Part shown: positions 8,032 to 16,046 of the stretch, piece after piece
How the letters are laid out: each line of letters opens with the position of its first letter
How positions within the stretch are numbered: position 1 is the stretch's first letter
DNA from: an uncultured Bacteroidales bacterium
GTDB taxonomy: Bacteria > Bacteroidota > Bacteroidia > Bacteroidales > Bacteroidaceae
Assembly: GCA_902773055.1 (NCBI GenBank)
Contig: CACYCZ010000083.1
Location: 1-59,227 of the forward strand
DNA: 59,227 nt
Direction: 5' to 3'
Position numbers and translations under genes: made by a program
Notes under the pieces: model-generated
Told to the model about the DNA's origin: nothing
Databases searched by the model: none
Seen by the model: only the letters and a program-made list of their open reading frames with translations

Positions 8032-9363
8032 ATGTTTAATTATAAAAACAAGGATATGGTACAAAGTTTATTGGATTTCCTGAATGAAGCGCCGGTAAAT
8101 TTCCTGGCAACGGCATCAGTCGCACGGCATTTGGAAGAAGCCGGTTTTGAACATTATGACGCTTCAGCGCCATTGTTCAGTATTCAACCTGGGGACATGT
8201 TCTACTTTACGAAGAATGATTCATCCATTTATGCATTTCGCATTGGTCGACAGCCTCTTGGTGAAGGAGGTTTCCGACTGATATGTGCTCATTGTGACTC
8301 TCCGACGTTTAGGATAAAACCCAATGCAGAGATGAAAGGTGATGGCGGCGTAGTGAAGTTGAATACGGAGGTATATGGCGGCCCGATATTGTCAACGTGG
8401 TTTGACAGACCTCTCAGCCTGGCAGGCCGCGTTGTACTGAGAACTGATGACATCATGAATCCGATGACACGTTTGTTGCATATTAAGGAGCCGCTGTTAC
8501 AGATTCCCAGTTTGGCCATACACTTTAACAGGCAGGTTAATGACGGGGTTAAATTGAGCCGGCAGAAGGATATGCTTCCCATATTGGGAATTGTCAATTC
8601 CGAACTTGAGGAAAACAACATGTTGCTGCATCTTATAGGCGATGAACTCGGTGTGGACATTGATGACGTGCTGGATTTTGATGTTTATCTGTATGATGCC
8701 ACCCCGGCGTGTCTTTTCGGTTTGCATAAAGAATTTATTTCCTCAGGGCGGTTGGACGACCTCTCAATGGTCCATGCTGCTATGACGGCAATGCTTGATG
8801 CCCAGCCGGATATACCCGATGTGACGCAGGTGATGGCGATATTTGATAATGAGGAGACGGGATCCAATACTAAGCAGGGAGCGGGGAGTCCATTCCTGAG
8901 TTCAGTGTTGCAGCGTATCTGCCATGCGCAGAGCGGCAGTATGGATGACTACTATCGTGCCTTGGAAAAAGCCTTTATGATTTCAGCTGATAATGCCCAT
9001 GCATGGCATCCTAATTATGCCGAAAAGTATGATCCGACCACTCATGCGTTAATGGGCGGCGGACCTGTGATAAAGTATAATGCAGCCCAAAAGTATGCCA
9101 GCGATGCAGTTTCAGCAGCAGTTTTTGTCGGTATATGCGAAAAAGCCGGTGTTCCATGTCAGCGTTTTGTTAACCATAGTGATGTGGCAGGTGGGAGTAC
9201 CTTGGGTAATATCCTGACATCATCCCTACCGCTGTGTGGTGTTGATATGGGAAACCCAATATGGGCGATGCATAGCGCCAGAGAAACTGGCAGTGTCAAA
9301 GATCACATATATTGTATCAAGGCCTTTACAACATTCTATGAACTGCCCTATATAGAGGGTTAG
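8032..9363 (+). CDS. M18 family aminopeptidase
   Basis: 443 aa, the usual length for aspartyl aminopeptidase-like M18 enzymes, which remove N-terminal (often acidic) residues in the cytoplasm with two zinc ions. Landmarks: ICAHCDSPTFRIKP (first metal His), GRLDDLSM (bridging Asp region), IFDNEETGS (catalytic Glu and metal Glu), DNAHAWHPNYAEKYDP, and VNHSDVAGGSTLGN near the C-terminus (last metal His). No signal peptide. The start at 8032 gives MFNYKNKDMVQ; the alternative at 8056 gives MVQSLLDFLNEAP, closer to homologues as I recall them. A strong terminator follows at 9380-9411, so it is monocistronic. Confidence 0.92.
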   Translation: MFNYKNKDMVQSLLDFLNEAPVNFLATASVARHLEEAGFEHYDASAPLFSIQPGDMFYFTKNDSSIYAFRIGRQPLGEGGFRLICAHCDSPTFRIKPNAEMKGDGGVVKLNTEVYGGPILSTWFDRPLSLAGRVVLRTDDIMNPMTRLLHIKEPLLQIPSLAIHFNRQVNDGVKLSRQKDMLPILGIVNSELEENNMLLHLIGDELGVDIDDVLDFDVYLYDATPACLFGLHKEFISSGRLDDLSMVHAAMTAMLDAQPDIPDVTQVMAIFDNEETGSNTKQGAGSPFLSSVLQRICHAQSGSMDDYYRALEKAFMISADNAHAWHPNYAEKYDPTTHALMGGGPVIKYNAAQKYASDAVSAAVFVGICEKAGVPCQRFVNHSDVAGGSTLGNILTSSLPLCGVDMGNPIWAMHSARETGSVKDHIYCIKAFTTFYELPYIEG

Positions 9364-9379
9364 CAAGTGTTATTAAAGC

Positions 9380-9411
9380 AAATCCACCGGCAATAATGTC
9401 GGTGGATTTTT
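9380..9411 (+). terminator. Intrinsic terminator after the M18 gene
   Basis: Stem AAATCCACCG (9380-9389) / CGGTGGATTT (9400-9409) with a T run at 9407-9411, 17 nt after the stop codon. Confidence 0.8.
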
Positions 9412-9445
9412 GTGTAATTATATAATTGGTTCTGTCAGGTAATGC

Positions 9446-10238
9446 TTATTTGTTCAAGACTTTCTTGCCATTGATGATGTAGATATGTTTTTTTGAATGT
9501 GTTATATCTTGTTTCCCTGTAGGTCATAAATGTTGTCGTTTCCAGGTGTCATTGTTACGTTGTCAATGCCCGTTTCATTATACTATAAACCATTTAGATA
9601 AACAGTATATGCACAGTTGTGCGTGATTTTGTAATTGATCCATGCCTGAGCGATTGCTTCTCTGTAGGTATAGATATTCAACCCACCGGCTCCGTAATCT
9701 ACGGCTTTTTCACCTATGGTAAGTCTTCCGTCAACCTTGCAATCCAGTTGCTTGGTATTATAGCCCTTCGCATCCCCTTTGCTGAAACAACCATCAGGAA
9801 TTGTATAGTCTCCAGTTGCAGTAATCTCGATTCTGTTCAGACCGTCACAATAACCTTCAAACTGATTGGGCTGTAGTGCAACGTCAGTAATGAACAATTG
9901 TTTGATATTTTTTTGGCCAGCATCCCTTCTCCGGCCATTGGGGTGGTCATTTTCAAGAACATTGCCTCCCGATAATTGTCGTCAGAGTAGATGCTTTGTG
10001 TGAATGTTGCTGTTTTTAAGGGGTCAACAGGCTCTATTGCTAACAGAAACTTGATACCCTCTGTGCCATAGGTGTCTAATGTGAAGCTGTAATTGCTTTT
10101 TGTGTCGGTTCCCACAAATTTGATGTAACTGGGCTCATTTCCGTTCATTTGAATGACAGGCTTTCCTAAAACGATGCTTGCAGAGAGCTGGCTTGTGCAT
10201 ATCAAAAATGCAAATAATAGTAGTAAACAATCTTTCAT
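9446..10238 (-). pseudogene. Broken gene for a secreted protein with a C-terminal sorting-like tail
   Basis: The start MKDCLLLLFAFLICTSQ at 10238 is a clear signal peptide. The frame runs to GEGMLAKK and goes out of phase at a run of seven A (plus-strand T run 9908-9914). One added A would restore it into NIKQLFITDVALQPNQ... . That second frame ends at an in-frame TAG (9583-9585). Beyond it the same frame continues as YNETGIDNVTMTPG...YDLQGNK, then needs another frameshift to read HIYIINGKKVLNK with a stop at 9446-9448. This ending is the usual tail of Prevotella/Bacteroides secreted proteins. Three lesions make this a pseudogene of about 260 codons; the first lesion alone could have been phase-variable. 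Confidence 0.8.
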
Positions 10239-10304
10239 AATTAATTTGGTTATTAAGTTGTTAATTATTTCACCATAAAAGTATATATATATGAAACGAG
10301 ATAA

Positions 10305-10312
10305 CAAATGTA
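10305..10312 (-). promoter_or_regulatory. -7 box (TACATTTG on minus strand) before the pseudogene
   Basis: Plus-strand CAAATGTA reads TACATTTG on the minus strand, about 65 nt upstream of the pseudogene start. A minus-strand TTG lies about 17 nt further upstream. Confidence 0.45.
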
Positions 10313-10428
10313 AAAAAAATAGGAATCCACAATTTTTCCCCCAAAATGGGTGGGGTGTTGATTTTTTTCTGTTATCCGTGTAGCGAAATGCTGTTTTGAG
10401 TGTTATTCATTATAGATGCATAAAGAAT

Positions 10429-10914
10429 ATGTTGCAAGAAGAGTTTATAGAAAATTGTCATCGGTTCAGAAAACAGATGCTTCAGCAGGCATTGCATTAT
10501 CTGGATAGTACTGATGATGCCGAGGATATTGTTCAGGAAACACTTGCCAAACTGTGGATGATGAGAAACCGTATTGATAATCCTGTAAAAATGCAACATT
10601 TGGCATCCGTTATCTTGAAAAATGCGTCATTGAATATGCTTCGCACACAAAAACGTATGTTACCGCTTGAAAGCTTAGAGAATAATTGTGATGTGGAATG
10701 GGCGCAACGTCAATATTATGATGTGGAAAACAGGAAAAGACTGCGGGATGCTATAAACAGGCTTTCTGACAGGCAGAAAGCCGTTGTGAGGATGCGTAAT
10801 GTTGAGATGATGTCCTATGCTGATATAGCAAAAATTATGGGCACGACAGAGTCGTCTGTTAGGGGGATAATATGCAAGGCTAGAAAAATACTGTTGAACA
10901 ACTTAAAAGAATAG
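10429..10914 (+). CDS. ECF-type RNA polymerase sigma factor
   Basis: 161 aa from the ATG at 10429 (the frame is open to a TTG at 10396, less likely). The N-terminal region 2 has DAEDIVQETLAKLWMMRNRI, the DxxQE-type core-binding and -10 recognition helix. The C-terminal region 4 has LSDRQKAVVRMRNVEMMSYADIAKIMGTTESSVRGIICKARK, a helix-turn-helix for -35 recognition. The product would direct RNA polymerase to a small regulon. It is followed after 5 nt by a one-TM membrane protein and after another 5 nt by a plug-like periplasmic protein, an arrangement that suggests control by envelope signals. Confidence 0.93.
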   Translation: MLQEEFIENCHRFRKQMLQQALHYLDSTDDAEDIVQETLAKLWMMRNRIDNPVKMQHLASVILKNASLNMLRTQKRMLPLESLENNCDVEWAQRQYYDVENRKRLRDAINRLSDRQKAVVRMRNVEMMSYADIAKIMGTTESSVRGIICKARKILLNNLKE

Positions 10915-10919
10915 TACAG

Positions 10920-11633
10920 ATGAAAATAAACATTAAGAAGCTTCTCAGGAAATTTGAAGACGGACAGACCTCAGAAGAGGAGGAACAATTCCTTGCCGAT
11001 TTTTTCGCCAGTCAGTCTGATATACCGCAAGAATGGCAGCGCTATCAATTGCTGTTCAGAAGTTTTTGTACTGATGCCTATGACTTGGAACTTGGGGATA
11101 TTGATGTGCTAATGCCTGGCAGATCAACTTGGTACCATACAACGAGAGTGTATTGGGCTTTGGCCGCATGTGTTGCCTTACTTGTCCTCGCGTGGTTGTT
11201 GCCTCGGACTGCTGAAAATGATTTGACAAAGCCCCGACAGATACTTACGGAGTATGCGCCTCGTGTCCAAGTAGCTGGTAGTAGAACAGTGCAGGGGCAG
11301 ACAGAAACGGGAGAAGAATATTTACCAGATCCGGTTGTGGCTTCCGAGAATGGTGTGATACCTCATCAATATGAGGCATCTCAGGATTTCTCTGCATTAT
11401 CAGGTACAGTGCAGGAAAAATCAGTTGTTGATAATTACGAAGAGCAGAAAAGCGGAGTGAGTCAACTGGCAGATATTCTCAACCAGATTTTCCCTGAAGC
11501 CGACAACATTGAGTTAATACGCAAAGGGCAAAACTATATACTGAAGACTTCCATGTCAAACGGAATGAATAGGTTTTACTTTTTCAATCAAGAAGATAAT
11601 CAAATTTATATAATCAACACTTTAAATTTATAA
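10920..11633 (+). CDS. Single-pass membrane protein, probable anti-sigma regulator
   Basis: 237 aa. The N-terminal 70 residues are cytoplasmic and charged (KLLRKFEDGQTSEEEEQFL, a pattern seen at the start of many Bacteroidetes anti-sigma factors). One transmembrane segment follows at about 77-95 (VYWALAACVALLVLAWLL), and the rest of about 140 residues would be periplasmic. That part ends in a predicted alpha/beta stretch (QLADILNQIFPEADNIELIRK). I see no clear zinc-binding anti-sigma motif. Position directly after the ECF sigma gene and topology support an anti-sigma role; this is inference. It has 5-nt spacing to both neighbours. Confidence 0.75.
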   Translation: MKINIKKLLRKFEDGQTSEEEEQFLADFFASQSDIPQEWQRYQLLFRSFCTDAYDLELGDIDVLMPGRSTWYHTTRVYWALAACVALLVLAWLLPRTAENDLTKPRQILTEYAPRVQVAGSRTVQGQTETGEEYLPDPVVASENGVIPHQYEASQDFSALSGTVQEKSVVDNYEEQKSGVSQLADILNQIFPEADNIELIRKGQNYILKTSMSNGMNRFYFFNQEDNQIYIINTLNL

Positions 11634-11638
11634 GAGTT

Positions 11639-12280
11639 ATGAAAAAGAACAGTTTGTTTTGTTGTGTAGTTGCAATTCTGTTTGCAGTACATGTGTCTGC
11701 CAATGTAGATACAACACGTGTTTATCTTGTCGATGCAGAAGTAGTAAAGCATTTTGATGGGAAAATTCTGGAGGGAAAGACTATCAAACTATATGAAATC
11801 AAGTATCAAAAAACCCCCACAGGGGTTAAGGAGATGCACATTATCATGACAGGCAAAGATGTTACCAAGATTATTATCCCTTCAGAAGAATATAAGGTGG
11901 CGTATGACAGCACTAAACAGATACGGAGTATTGTTACGCAGACCAATCCGTTGATTATACTTGACGGGAAGGAGTTTAGAGGTAATTTCAAGGACTTGTT
12001 GCCTGAGCAGAAAGCTTCTCTTCAGTTGCTGAAATCTGGCAGTAAGGCTGCTGCCAAATATGGAAAAGAAGCGTCAGAGAAAGGGGTTATGCTTATTTCC
12101 AGCCGTCAGGATTACATCTGTGTTGTTGATGGTGTTGAAATGTCAAAGGAAGATATGAAGAAAATATCCCCTGATACTATCTTAAATATGGTAATACACA
12201 AAAAAGGATCAGAGGCAGCTGTTCAGTATGGGGAGCGTGGTAAGACTCATAATATTATTCTGATAACAACTAAGAAGTAG
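11639..12280 (+). CDS. Periplasmic protein with two TonB-receptor plug-like repeats
   Basis: 213 aa with a signal peptide (cleavage after HVSA near residue 21). The C-terminal half holds two similar units. The first (about 104-156) has PLIILDGKEF, then SLQLLKSGSKAAAKYGKEA, then GVMLISSR. The second (about 157-213) has YICVVDGVEM, then VIHKKGSEAAVQYGERG, then NIILITTKK. Both follow the plug-domain pattern of SusC/TonB receptors (xxVDG ... VLKgxxAaxxYG ... GVILITTK), but no barrel follows. As the third gene of an ECF sigma operon it may be a signal-sensing or interaction module. Function is inferred; the repeat pattern is seen directly. Confidence 0.75.
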   Translation: MKKNSLFCCVVAILFAVHVSANVDTTRVYLVDAEVVKHFDGKILEGKTIKLYEIKYQKTPTGVKEMHIIMTGKDVTKIIIPSEEYKVAYDSTKQIRSIVTQTNPLIILDGKEFRGNFKDLLPEQKASLQLLKSGSKAAAKYGKEASEKGVMLISSRQDYICVVDGVEMSKEDMKKISPDTILNMVIHKKGSEAAVQYGERGKTHNIILITTKK

Positions 12281-12305
12281 ATACTCTCATTTTGATTGTT
12301 ACTAT

Positions 12306-12336
12306 GGAGGGCAGACTTTAGTATAGTTTGCTCTCC
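12306..12336 (+). terminator. Probable terminator of the ECF operon
   Basis: GGAGGGCAGAC (12306-12316) pairs with GTTTGCTCTCC (12326-12336), allowing G-U pairs and a mismatch. TTCTTGTTT follows. Confidence 0.5.
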
Positions 12337-12387
12337 TTCTTGTTTGTATGTTAATAAATGCCGGGCAGAAAAAAACTATTGTGTCTG

Positions 12388-12417
12388 TTGTGAAGTTGAT
12401 AATTAATAGTATTTTTG
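12388..12417 (+). promoter_or_regulatory. Promoter TTG-N19-TATTTTTG
   Basis: TTG 12388-12390 and TATTTTTG 12410-12417 with a 19-nt spacer fit the Bacteroidetes consensus. Start of transcription would be near 12424, about 17 nt before the ATG at 12441. Confidence 0.65.
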
Positions 12418-12440
12418 CATTAAATAAAATGTGAATATAA

Positions 12441-13730
12441 ATGAAACGAATAGTGTTTTTTATATTGGTGCCTTTTATAGGAATGTGGCATCAGAATATA
12501 TGGGGGAAGGGAAGAATTGCCGGTAATAAGCCCAGTGTATTTACTATTGTATATTCCAATCAAGCCGAACTTGAAGAAGGTCTTGACATGGCTAAACTAT
12601 TTCAGAAAAAAATTGCTGAAGCGACACAGGCAACTCTGCCTATATCTTCTGACAGCCTGTTTGGTAAAGGGAAAGCCATTCGTATAACCCACGGTTCATC
12701 AACCAAGGTGTTTGACTATAGCATTAAAATGCTCAAAGGTGAATTGGTTGTAGATGGTGGAGGCTGTTGGGCTATGGCTCAGGCGGCAGATGTCGTGGCT
12801 GACAAGTTGAAAACAGGTGATATATCTGGTGGCTATTCTTATAAAGGGAGTGTCTATGACAAGGAATTGTTCCCGCGCCCCGATGGTGTTAACCTGCGTA
12901 TTTTGGATGATAACGTATGGGGATACCGTCATGAAACCATACCTAAATCATGGAAAGGCTTGAAAGCCGACCCTCGCGATGATGTCCGCGTACCGCAGTT
13001 CTACCAACTGTATCGTGCGTATATGCCGGACATCATCACTATGCAGGAATATAATGACCATATGGATGCTCGTCTTTTTCCCATGTTGGAAAAATTAGGA
13101 TATGCCAACACTTTTACACCTAAGGGAAATTGGAACTATACTCCTGTGATATATAACAAGAATACCATAGAGCTTATAAAGGCTGACTATCTTCTCTATC
13201 CGCGCATGGGGTTGTATAATACATATACCAAATCTTACACAGTTGCTATCTTCAAGCATAAGGCGACGGGTAAGACTTTTGGTGTTGCCAGTACTCACCT
13301 TTGGTGGATGGCTGATGCCCGTCAAGTTGGAAGCAGCCAATTGCGCGCAGCTCAGGTGCGTATGCTTATGTGTCAATTGGAATTGCTTAAAAAGGAATAC
13401 GATTGTCCGTTCTTTGTATGTGGAGACATGAATTGTTACGAAACAGATATTCCTATCCAGCAATTTTTGCAGGGAGGTTATGAGCCTTGTTATAAACTGG
13501 CTACAGTATATGCCGACAACCATAATGGTCATCATATATGTGGTCCTGACGATGGTTATTCCCGCACCAGTCGCCGCATTTCTCCCACCCGTGAAGGTGC
13601 TATTGACCATTGCCTGCTATACAATGGGAATGGCCGTGTAGAAGTAAAGGTATTTGACTGCATACAGCCATACTTTACAGTTCCATTAACTGACCATTAT
13701 CCTAATCTTGTGGATGCCGTGCTGAAATAA
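12441..13730 (+). CDS. Secreted endonuclease/exonuclease/phosphatase-fold protein with extra N-terminal domain
   Basis: 429 aa with a signal peptide (MKRIVFFILVPFIGMW). Residues about 30-135 form a separate alpha/beta domain (IVYSNQAELEEGLDMAKLF ... ELVVDGGGCWAMAQAADVVADKL). It resembles, by eye, the non-catalytic N-terminal domains of some alpha-glucuronidases and related glycosidases. Residues about 150-429 are an EEP domain: LRILDDNVWGY, DIITMQEYNDH (metal Glu), STHLWW, VCGDMNCYE (GD.N motif) and the final LTDHYP (D-H pair). All catalytic positions appear present. The substrate could be a phosphodiester, phospholipid or nucleotide; it cannot be told here. Own promoter and terminator, convergent with the trp operon. 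Confidence 0.85.
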   Translation: MKRIVFFILVPFIGMWHQNIWGKGRIAGNKPSVFTIVYSNQAELEEGLDMAKLFQKKIAEATQATLPISSDSLFGKGKAIRITHGSSTKVFDYSIKMLKGELVVDGGGCWAMAQAADVVADKLKTGDISGGYSYKGSVYDKELFPRPDGVNLRILDDNVWGYRHETIPKSWKGLKADPRDDVRVPQFYQLYRAYMPDIITMQEYNDHMDARLFPMLEKLGYANTFTPKGNWNYTPVIYNKNTIELIKADYLLYPRMGLYNTYTKSYTVAIFKHKATGKTFGVASTHLWWMADARQVGSSQLRAAQVRMLMCQLELLKKEYDCPFFVCGDMNCYETDIPIQQFLQGGYEPCYKLATVYADNHNGHHICGPDDGYSRTSRRISPTREGAIDHCLLYNGNGRVEVKVFDCIQPYFTVPLTDHYPNLVDAVLK

Positions 13731-13761
13731 TTCATAGGTATATGTCTTTTAGTAATCATGG

Positions 13762-13804
13762 TTTTACGCACTGTCCGTTGCTTATTGCAGGGCAGTGCGT
13801 AAAA
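13762..13804. terminator. Bidirectional terminator between the EEP gene and trpA
   Basis: TTTTACGCACTG (13762-13773) and CAGTGCGTAAAA (13793-13804) are exact complements. A T run or A run outside each arm serves both strands, and the stem lies between convergent genes. Confidence 0.8.
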
Positions 13805-13856
13805 TTTATTTGTCATGAACTCCTTGGAGTAATTTTTTTTTCCGCTGTTGATTATT

Positions 13857-14630
13857 TTATATGCCAAGGATTTTTTTCAATTCCATCAAAGCCTCAGCCG
13901 GCTGTTGCTTTTCAGCTGATAAAGTTACGAACTTACTGCCTATGATTGCACCGGCCGCATATTCTTGAGCCGCATTCAATGTGGCCTTGTTGGAGATTCC
14001 GAATCCTACCAGAGTGGGCAGTCTCAGGTTCATGTCCTTTATACGTCGGAAATATTCCAGGGTTTTAGGACCGTATTTATTCTGTGCGCCAGTGGTGGCA
14101 TCAGTTGATACTACATATATAAAACCATCCGTATTGTCATCAATGGCTCGTATGCGTTCCTCTGATGTCTCTGGTGTTATCAGCATGATGATTTTGATAT
14201 CATATTTGTCTGCAATCGGCTTGTACTCACTTATGTAGATGTCGTAAGGCAAATCGGGAATGATGGCACCGTCTATGCCGCACAAGCGGCAGCTCTGGCA
14301 GAATTTTTCAAAGCCGTACTGATAGATAACATTCAGATAGCCCATCAGTATCAAAGGCATAGATACCTTGTCCCTGATGTTCTTGAGTTGTGTGAATAGC
14401 AGGTTCAGGCTCATGCCGTTTCTAAGTGCTGTCTGAGTTGCAGTCTGAATAACGGGCCCATCGGCCATGGGGTCACTGAATGGAATGCCTATTTCTGCCA
14501 TGTCTACGCCTCCTTGTTGCAAAGCTTCAATCGTAGGAACGGTACTGTCTAAATGGGGGTAACCGGCACAGAAGTAAATATCAAGTATATCCGATTTCTT
14601 TTCTATAAATAAACTGTTGATTCTGTTCAT
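13857..14630 (-). CDS. trpA: Tryptophan synthase alpha subunit
   Basis: Cleaves indole-3-glycerol phosphate to indole and glyceraldehyde 3-phosphate, passing indole to TrpB. 257 aa. The catalytic acid/base pair is in AEIGIPFSDPMADGP (E46, D57), and GFGISNKA is the phosphate-binding part of the barrel. It is the last gene of the trp operon, and its ATG overlaps the trpF stop (ATGA), indicating coupling. trpA is separated from trpB by five genes even though the subunits act together, as is usual in this phylum. The bidirectional terminator lies about 50 bp beyond its stop. Confidence 0.95.
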   Translation of the reverse strand: MNRINSLFIEKKSDILDIYFCAGYPHLDSTVPTIEALQQGGVDMAEIGIPFSDPMADGPVIQTATQTALRNGMSLNLLFTQLKNIRDKVSMPLILMGYLNVIYQYGFEKFCQSCRLCGIDGAIIPDLPYDIYISEYKPIADKYDIKIIMLITPETSEERIRAIDDNTDGFIYVVSTDATTGAQNKYGPKTLEYFRRIKDMNLRLPTLVGFGISNKATLNAAQEYAAGAIIGSKFVTLSAEKQQPAEALMELKKILGI

Positions 14631-15253
14631 AGTGTTTCTGCTTTTGTATATTCATGTATAAAATGTTGAAGTCTGTTCACGGACTTCAACGCAGGTGAAG
14701 TCTCAAAACGGCTATTGAGGTCGATACCGTATAGTAGATGATGATTCAGGGACTTGATTTCTGATATGTTTTCTGGTCCCAGTCCGCCGCTCAACAGAAA
14801 AGGCTTGTTGCCTTGGTATTGTGTGAGTATATCGTGATTGAAAGCCTTCCCGCTGCCTCCTGCTGTTTCGCATTGGTTGTCAAAGAGGAAGAAATCAGCG
14901 GCATCGCCATAATCTGCAGTCTGTTCAAGGTCTGTACAGTCTCTGATTCCGAAGGCCTTGATAATACCTTTACCTGTTTGCCGTTTGAGTTCTCTGCACA
15001 GGGAGGGACTTTCATTTCCGTGAAGCTGTACAAAATCCAGAGCATAGGCATCGATATGGTCTACCATAAAATCCCAATCGGCATTGACAAACACGCCTAT
15101 TCTCTTTATTCTCTTGGAAGGCATATAAGAGGGGCGTTCCTTGACAAAGCGTGGTGACGGAGGATAAAAGATGAATCCCATCCAGTCAATGCCGAGCTGT
15201 TCTACTTGTCTGATGTTATGCCCGTCCCTCATGCCGCAAACTTTTATAATCAT
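14627..15253 (-). CDS. trpF: Phosphoribosylanthranilate isomerase
   Basis: Amadori rearrangement of phosphoribosylanthranilate, third step of the tryptophan branch. 208 aa, a single TIM barrel. The N-terminal KVCGMRDGHNI contains the catalytic Cys, and FVQLHGNESP and LSGGLGPENI are family landmarks. Both ends overlap neighbours by 4 nt (ATGA), with trpC upstream and trpA downstream. Here trpF and trpC are separate genes rather than fused as in E. coli. Confidence 0.95.
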   Translation of the reverse strand: MIIKVCGMRDGHNIRQVEQLGIDWMGFIFYPPSPRFVKERPSYMPSKRIKRIGVFVNADWDFMVDHIDAYALDFVQLHGNESPSLCRELKRQTGKGIIKAFGIRDCTDLEQTADYGDAADFFLFDNQCETAGGSGKAFNHDILTQYQGNKPFLLSGGLGPENISEIKSLNHHLLYGIDLNSRFETSPALKSVNRLQHFIHEYTKAETL

Positions 15254-16044
15254 AGTTGCCTGATGAATTCGCCCAATGCTTTCGCCGGGTCGTTTTCCTT
15301 CATGAATCTTTCTCCCATGAGAAAACCTTCAAAGCCGTATTGGCGCAATTGTCGTACTATATCGGGATTTGACAGACCACTTTCGGAAACCCTGATAAAC
15401 CCGTTTGGAATGAGAGGCCCCAATCGGCATGAGGTGCCAATATCGGTTTTGAATACCTTCAGGTCGCGGTTGTTTACTCCTACAGCGGTGACACCGTCAT
15501 TGATATATTCCAACTCGCATTCTTCATGCACCTCCAGCAAGACTTCCAATTCCAAATCCTGGGCCCTGTACGCCAGTTGTCGGCATTTCTCCTGACTCAG
15601 ACATGATGCTATAAGCAGAATCGCATCTGCACCTATATTCTTTGCTTCAAATACCTGATATTCGTCAAGGATGAAGTCCTTTCTCAAAATGGGTATGCTT
15701 ATTTGACTGCGAACCATGCTGATGAAATCCTTCCGGCCTCCGAAGTAGGGGCCGTCAGTCAGTATGGAAATAGCTGAGGCTCCATTCTGCTGATAACCAG
15801 GAATGACATCATTGGGGCCAAAGTCAGCCTTTATCCATCCAAGTGAGGGCGATTTCCTCTTGAATTCGGCGATAATGCCTGTTGTCGACCTCTTCAGTGC
15901 TTCAGCGAGCGAGCGCCGGGGTGTCTCATTTTTCTCCATCAATCGGTCTACTTCCAGATACAATTCTCGGGGTGGAAGTACTTCTTTGCTACGAATAAGT
16001 TCGTGATGCTTTTTTCTGCAGATAGTTTCAAGTATATTGGCCAT
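15250..16044 (-). CDS. trpC: Indole-3-glycerol phosphate synthase
   Basis: Ring closure of CdRP to indole-3-glycerol phosphate. 264 aa from the ATG at 16044 (MANILETICRKKHHEL). A TTG two codons upstream (16050) would overlap the trpD stop and is possible, but ATG is preferred. Landmarks: IAEFKRKSPSLGWI (catalytic Glu and Lys), ISILTDGPYFGG, LRKDFILDEYQV (catalytic Lys), VGVNNRDL and RVSESGL. It ends in a 4-nt overlap with trpF. Confidence 0.95.
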   Translation of the reverse strand: MANILETICRKKHHELIRSKEVLPPRELYLEVDRLMEKNETPRRSLAEALKRSTTGIIAEFKRKSPSLGWIKADFGPNDVIPGYQQNGASAISILTDGPYFGGRKDFISMVRSQISIPILRKDFILDEYQVFEAKNIGADAILLIASCLSQEKCRQLAYRAQDLELEVLLEVHEECELEYINDGVTAVGVNNRDLKVFKTDIGTSCRLGPLIPNGFIRVSESGLSNPDIVRQLRQYGFEGFLMGERFMKENDPAKALGEFIRQL

Positions 16045-16046
16045 AT

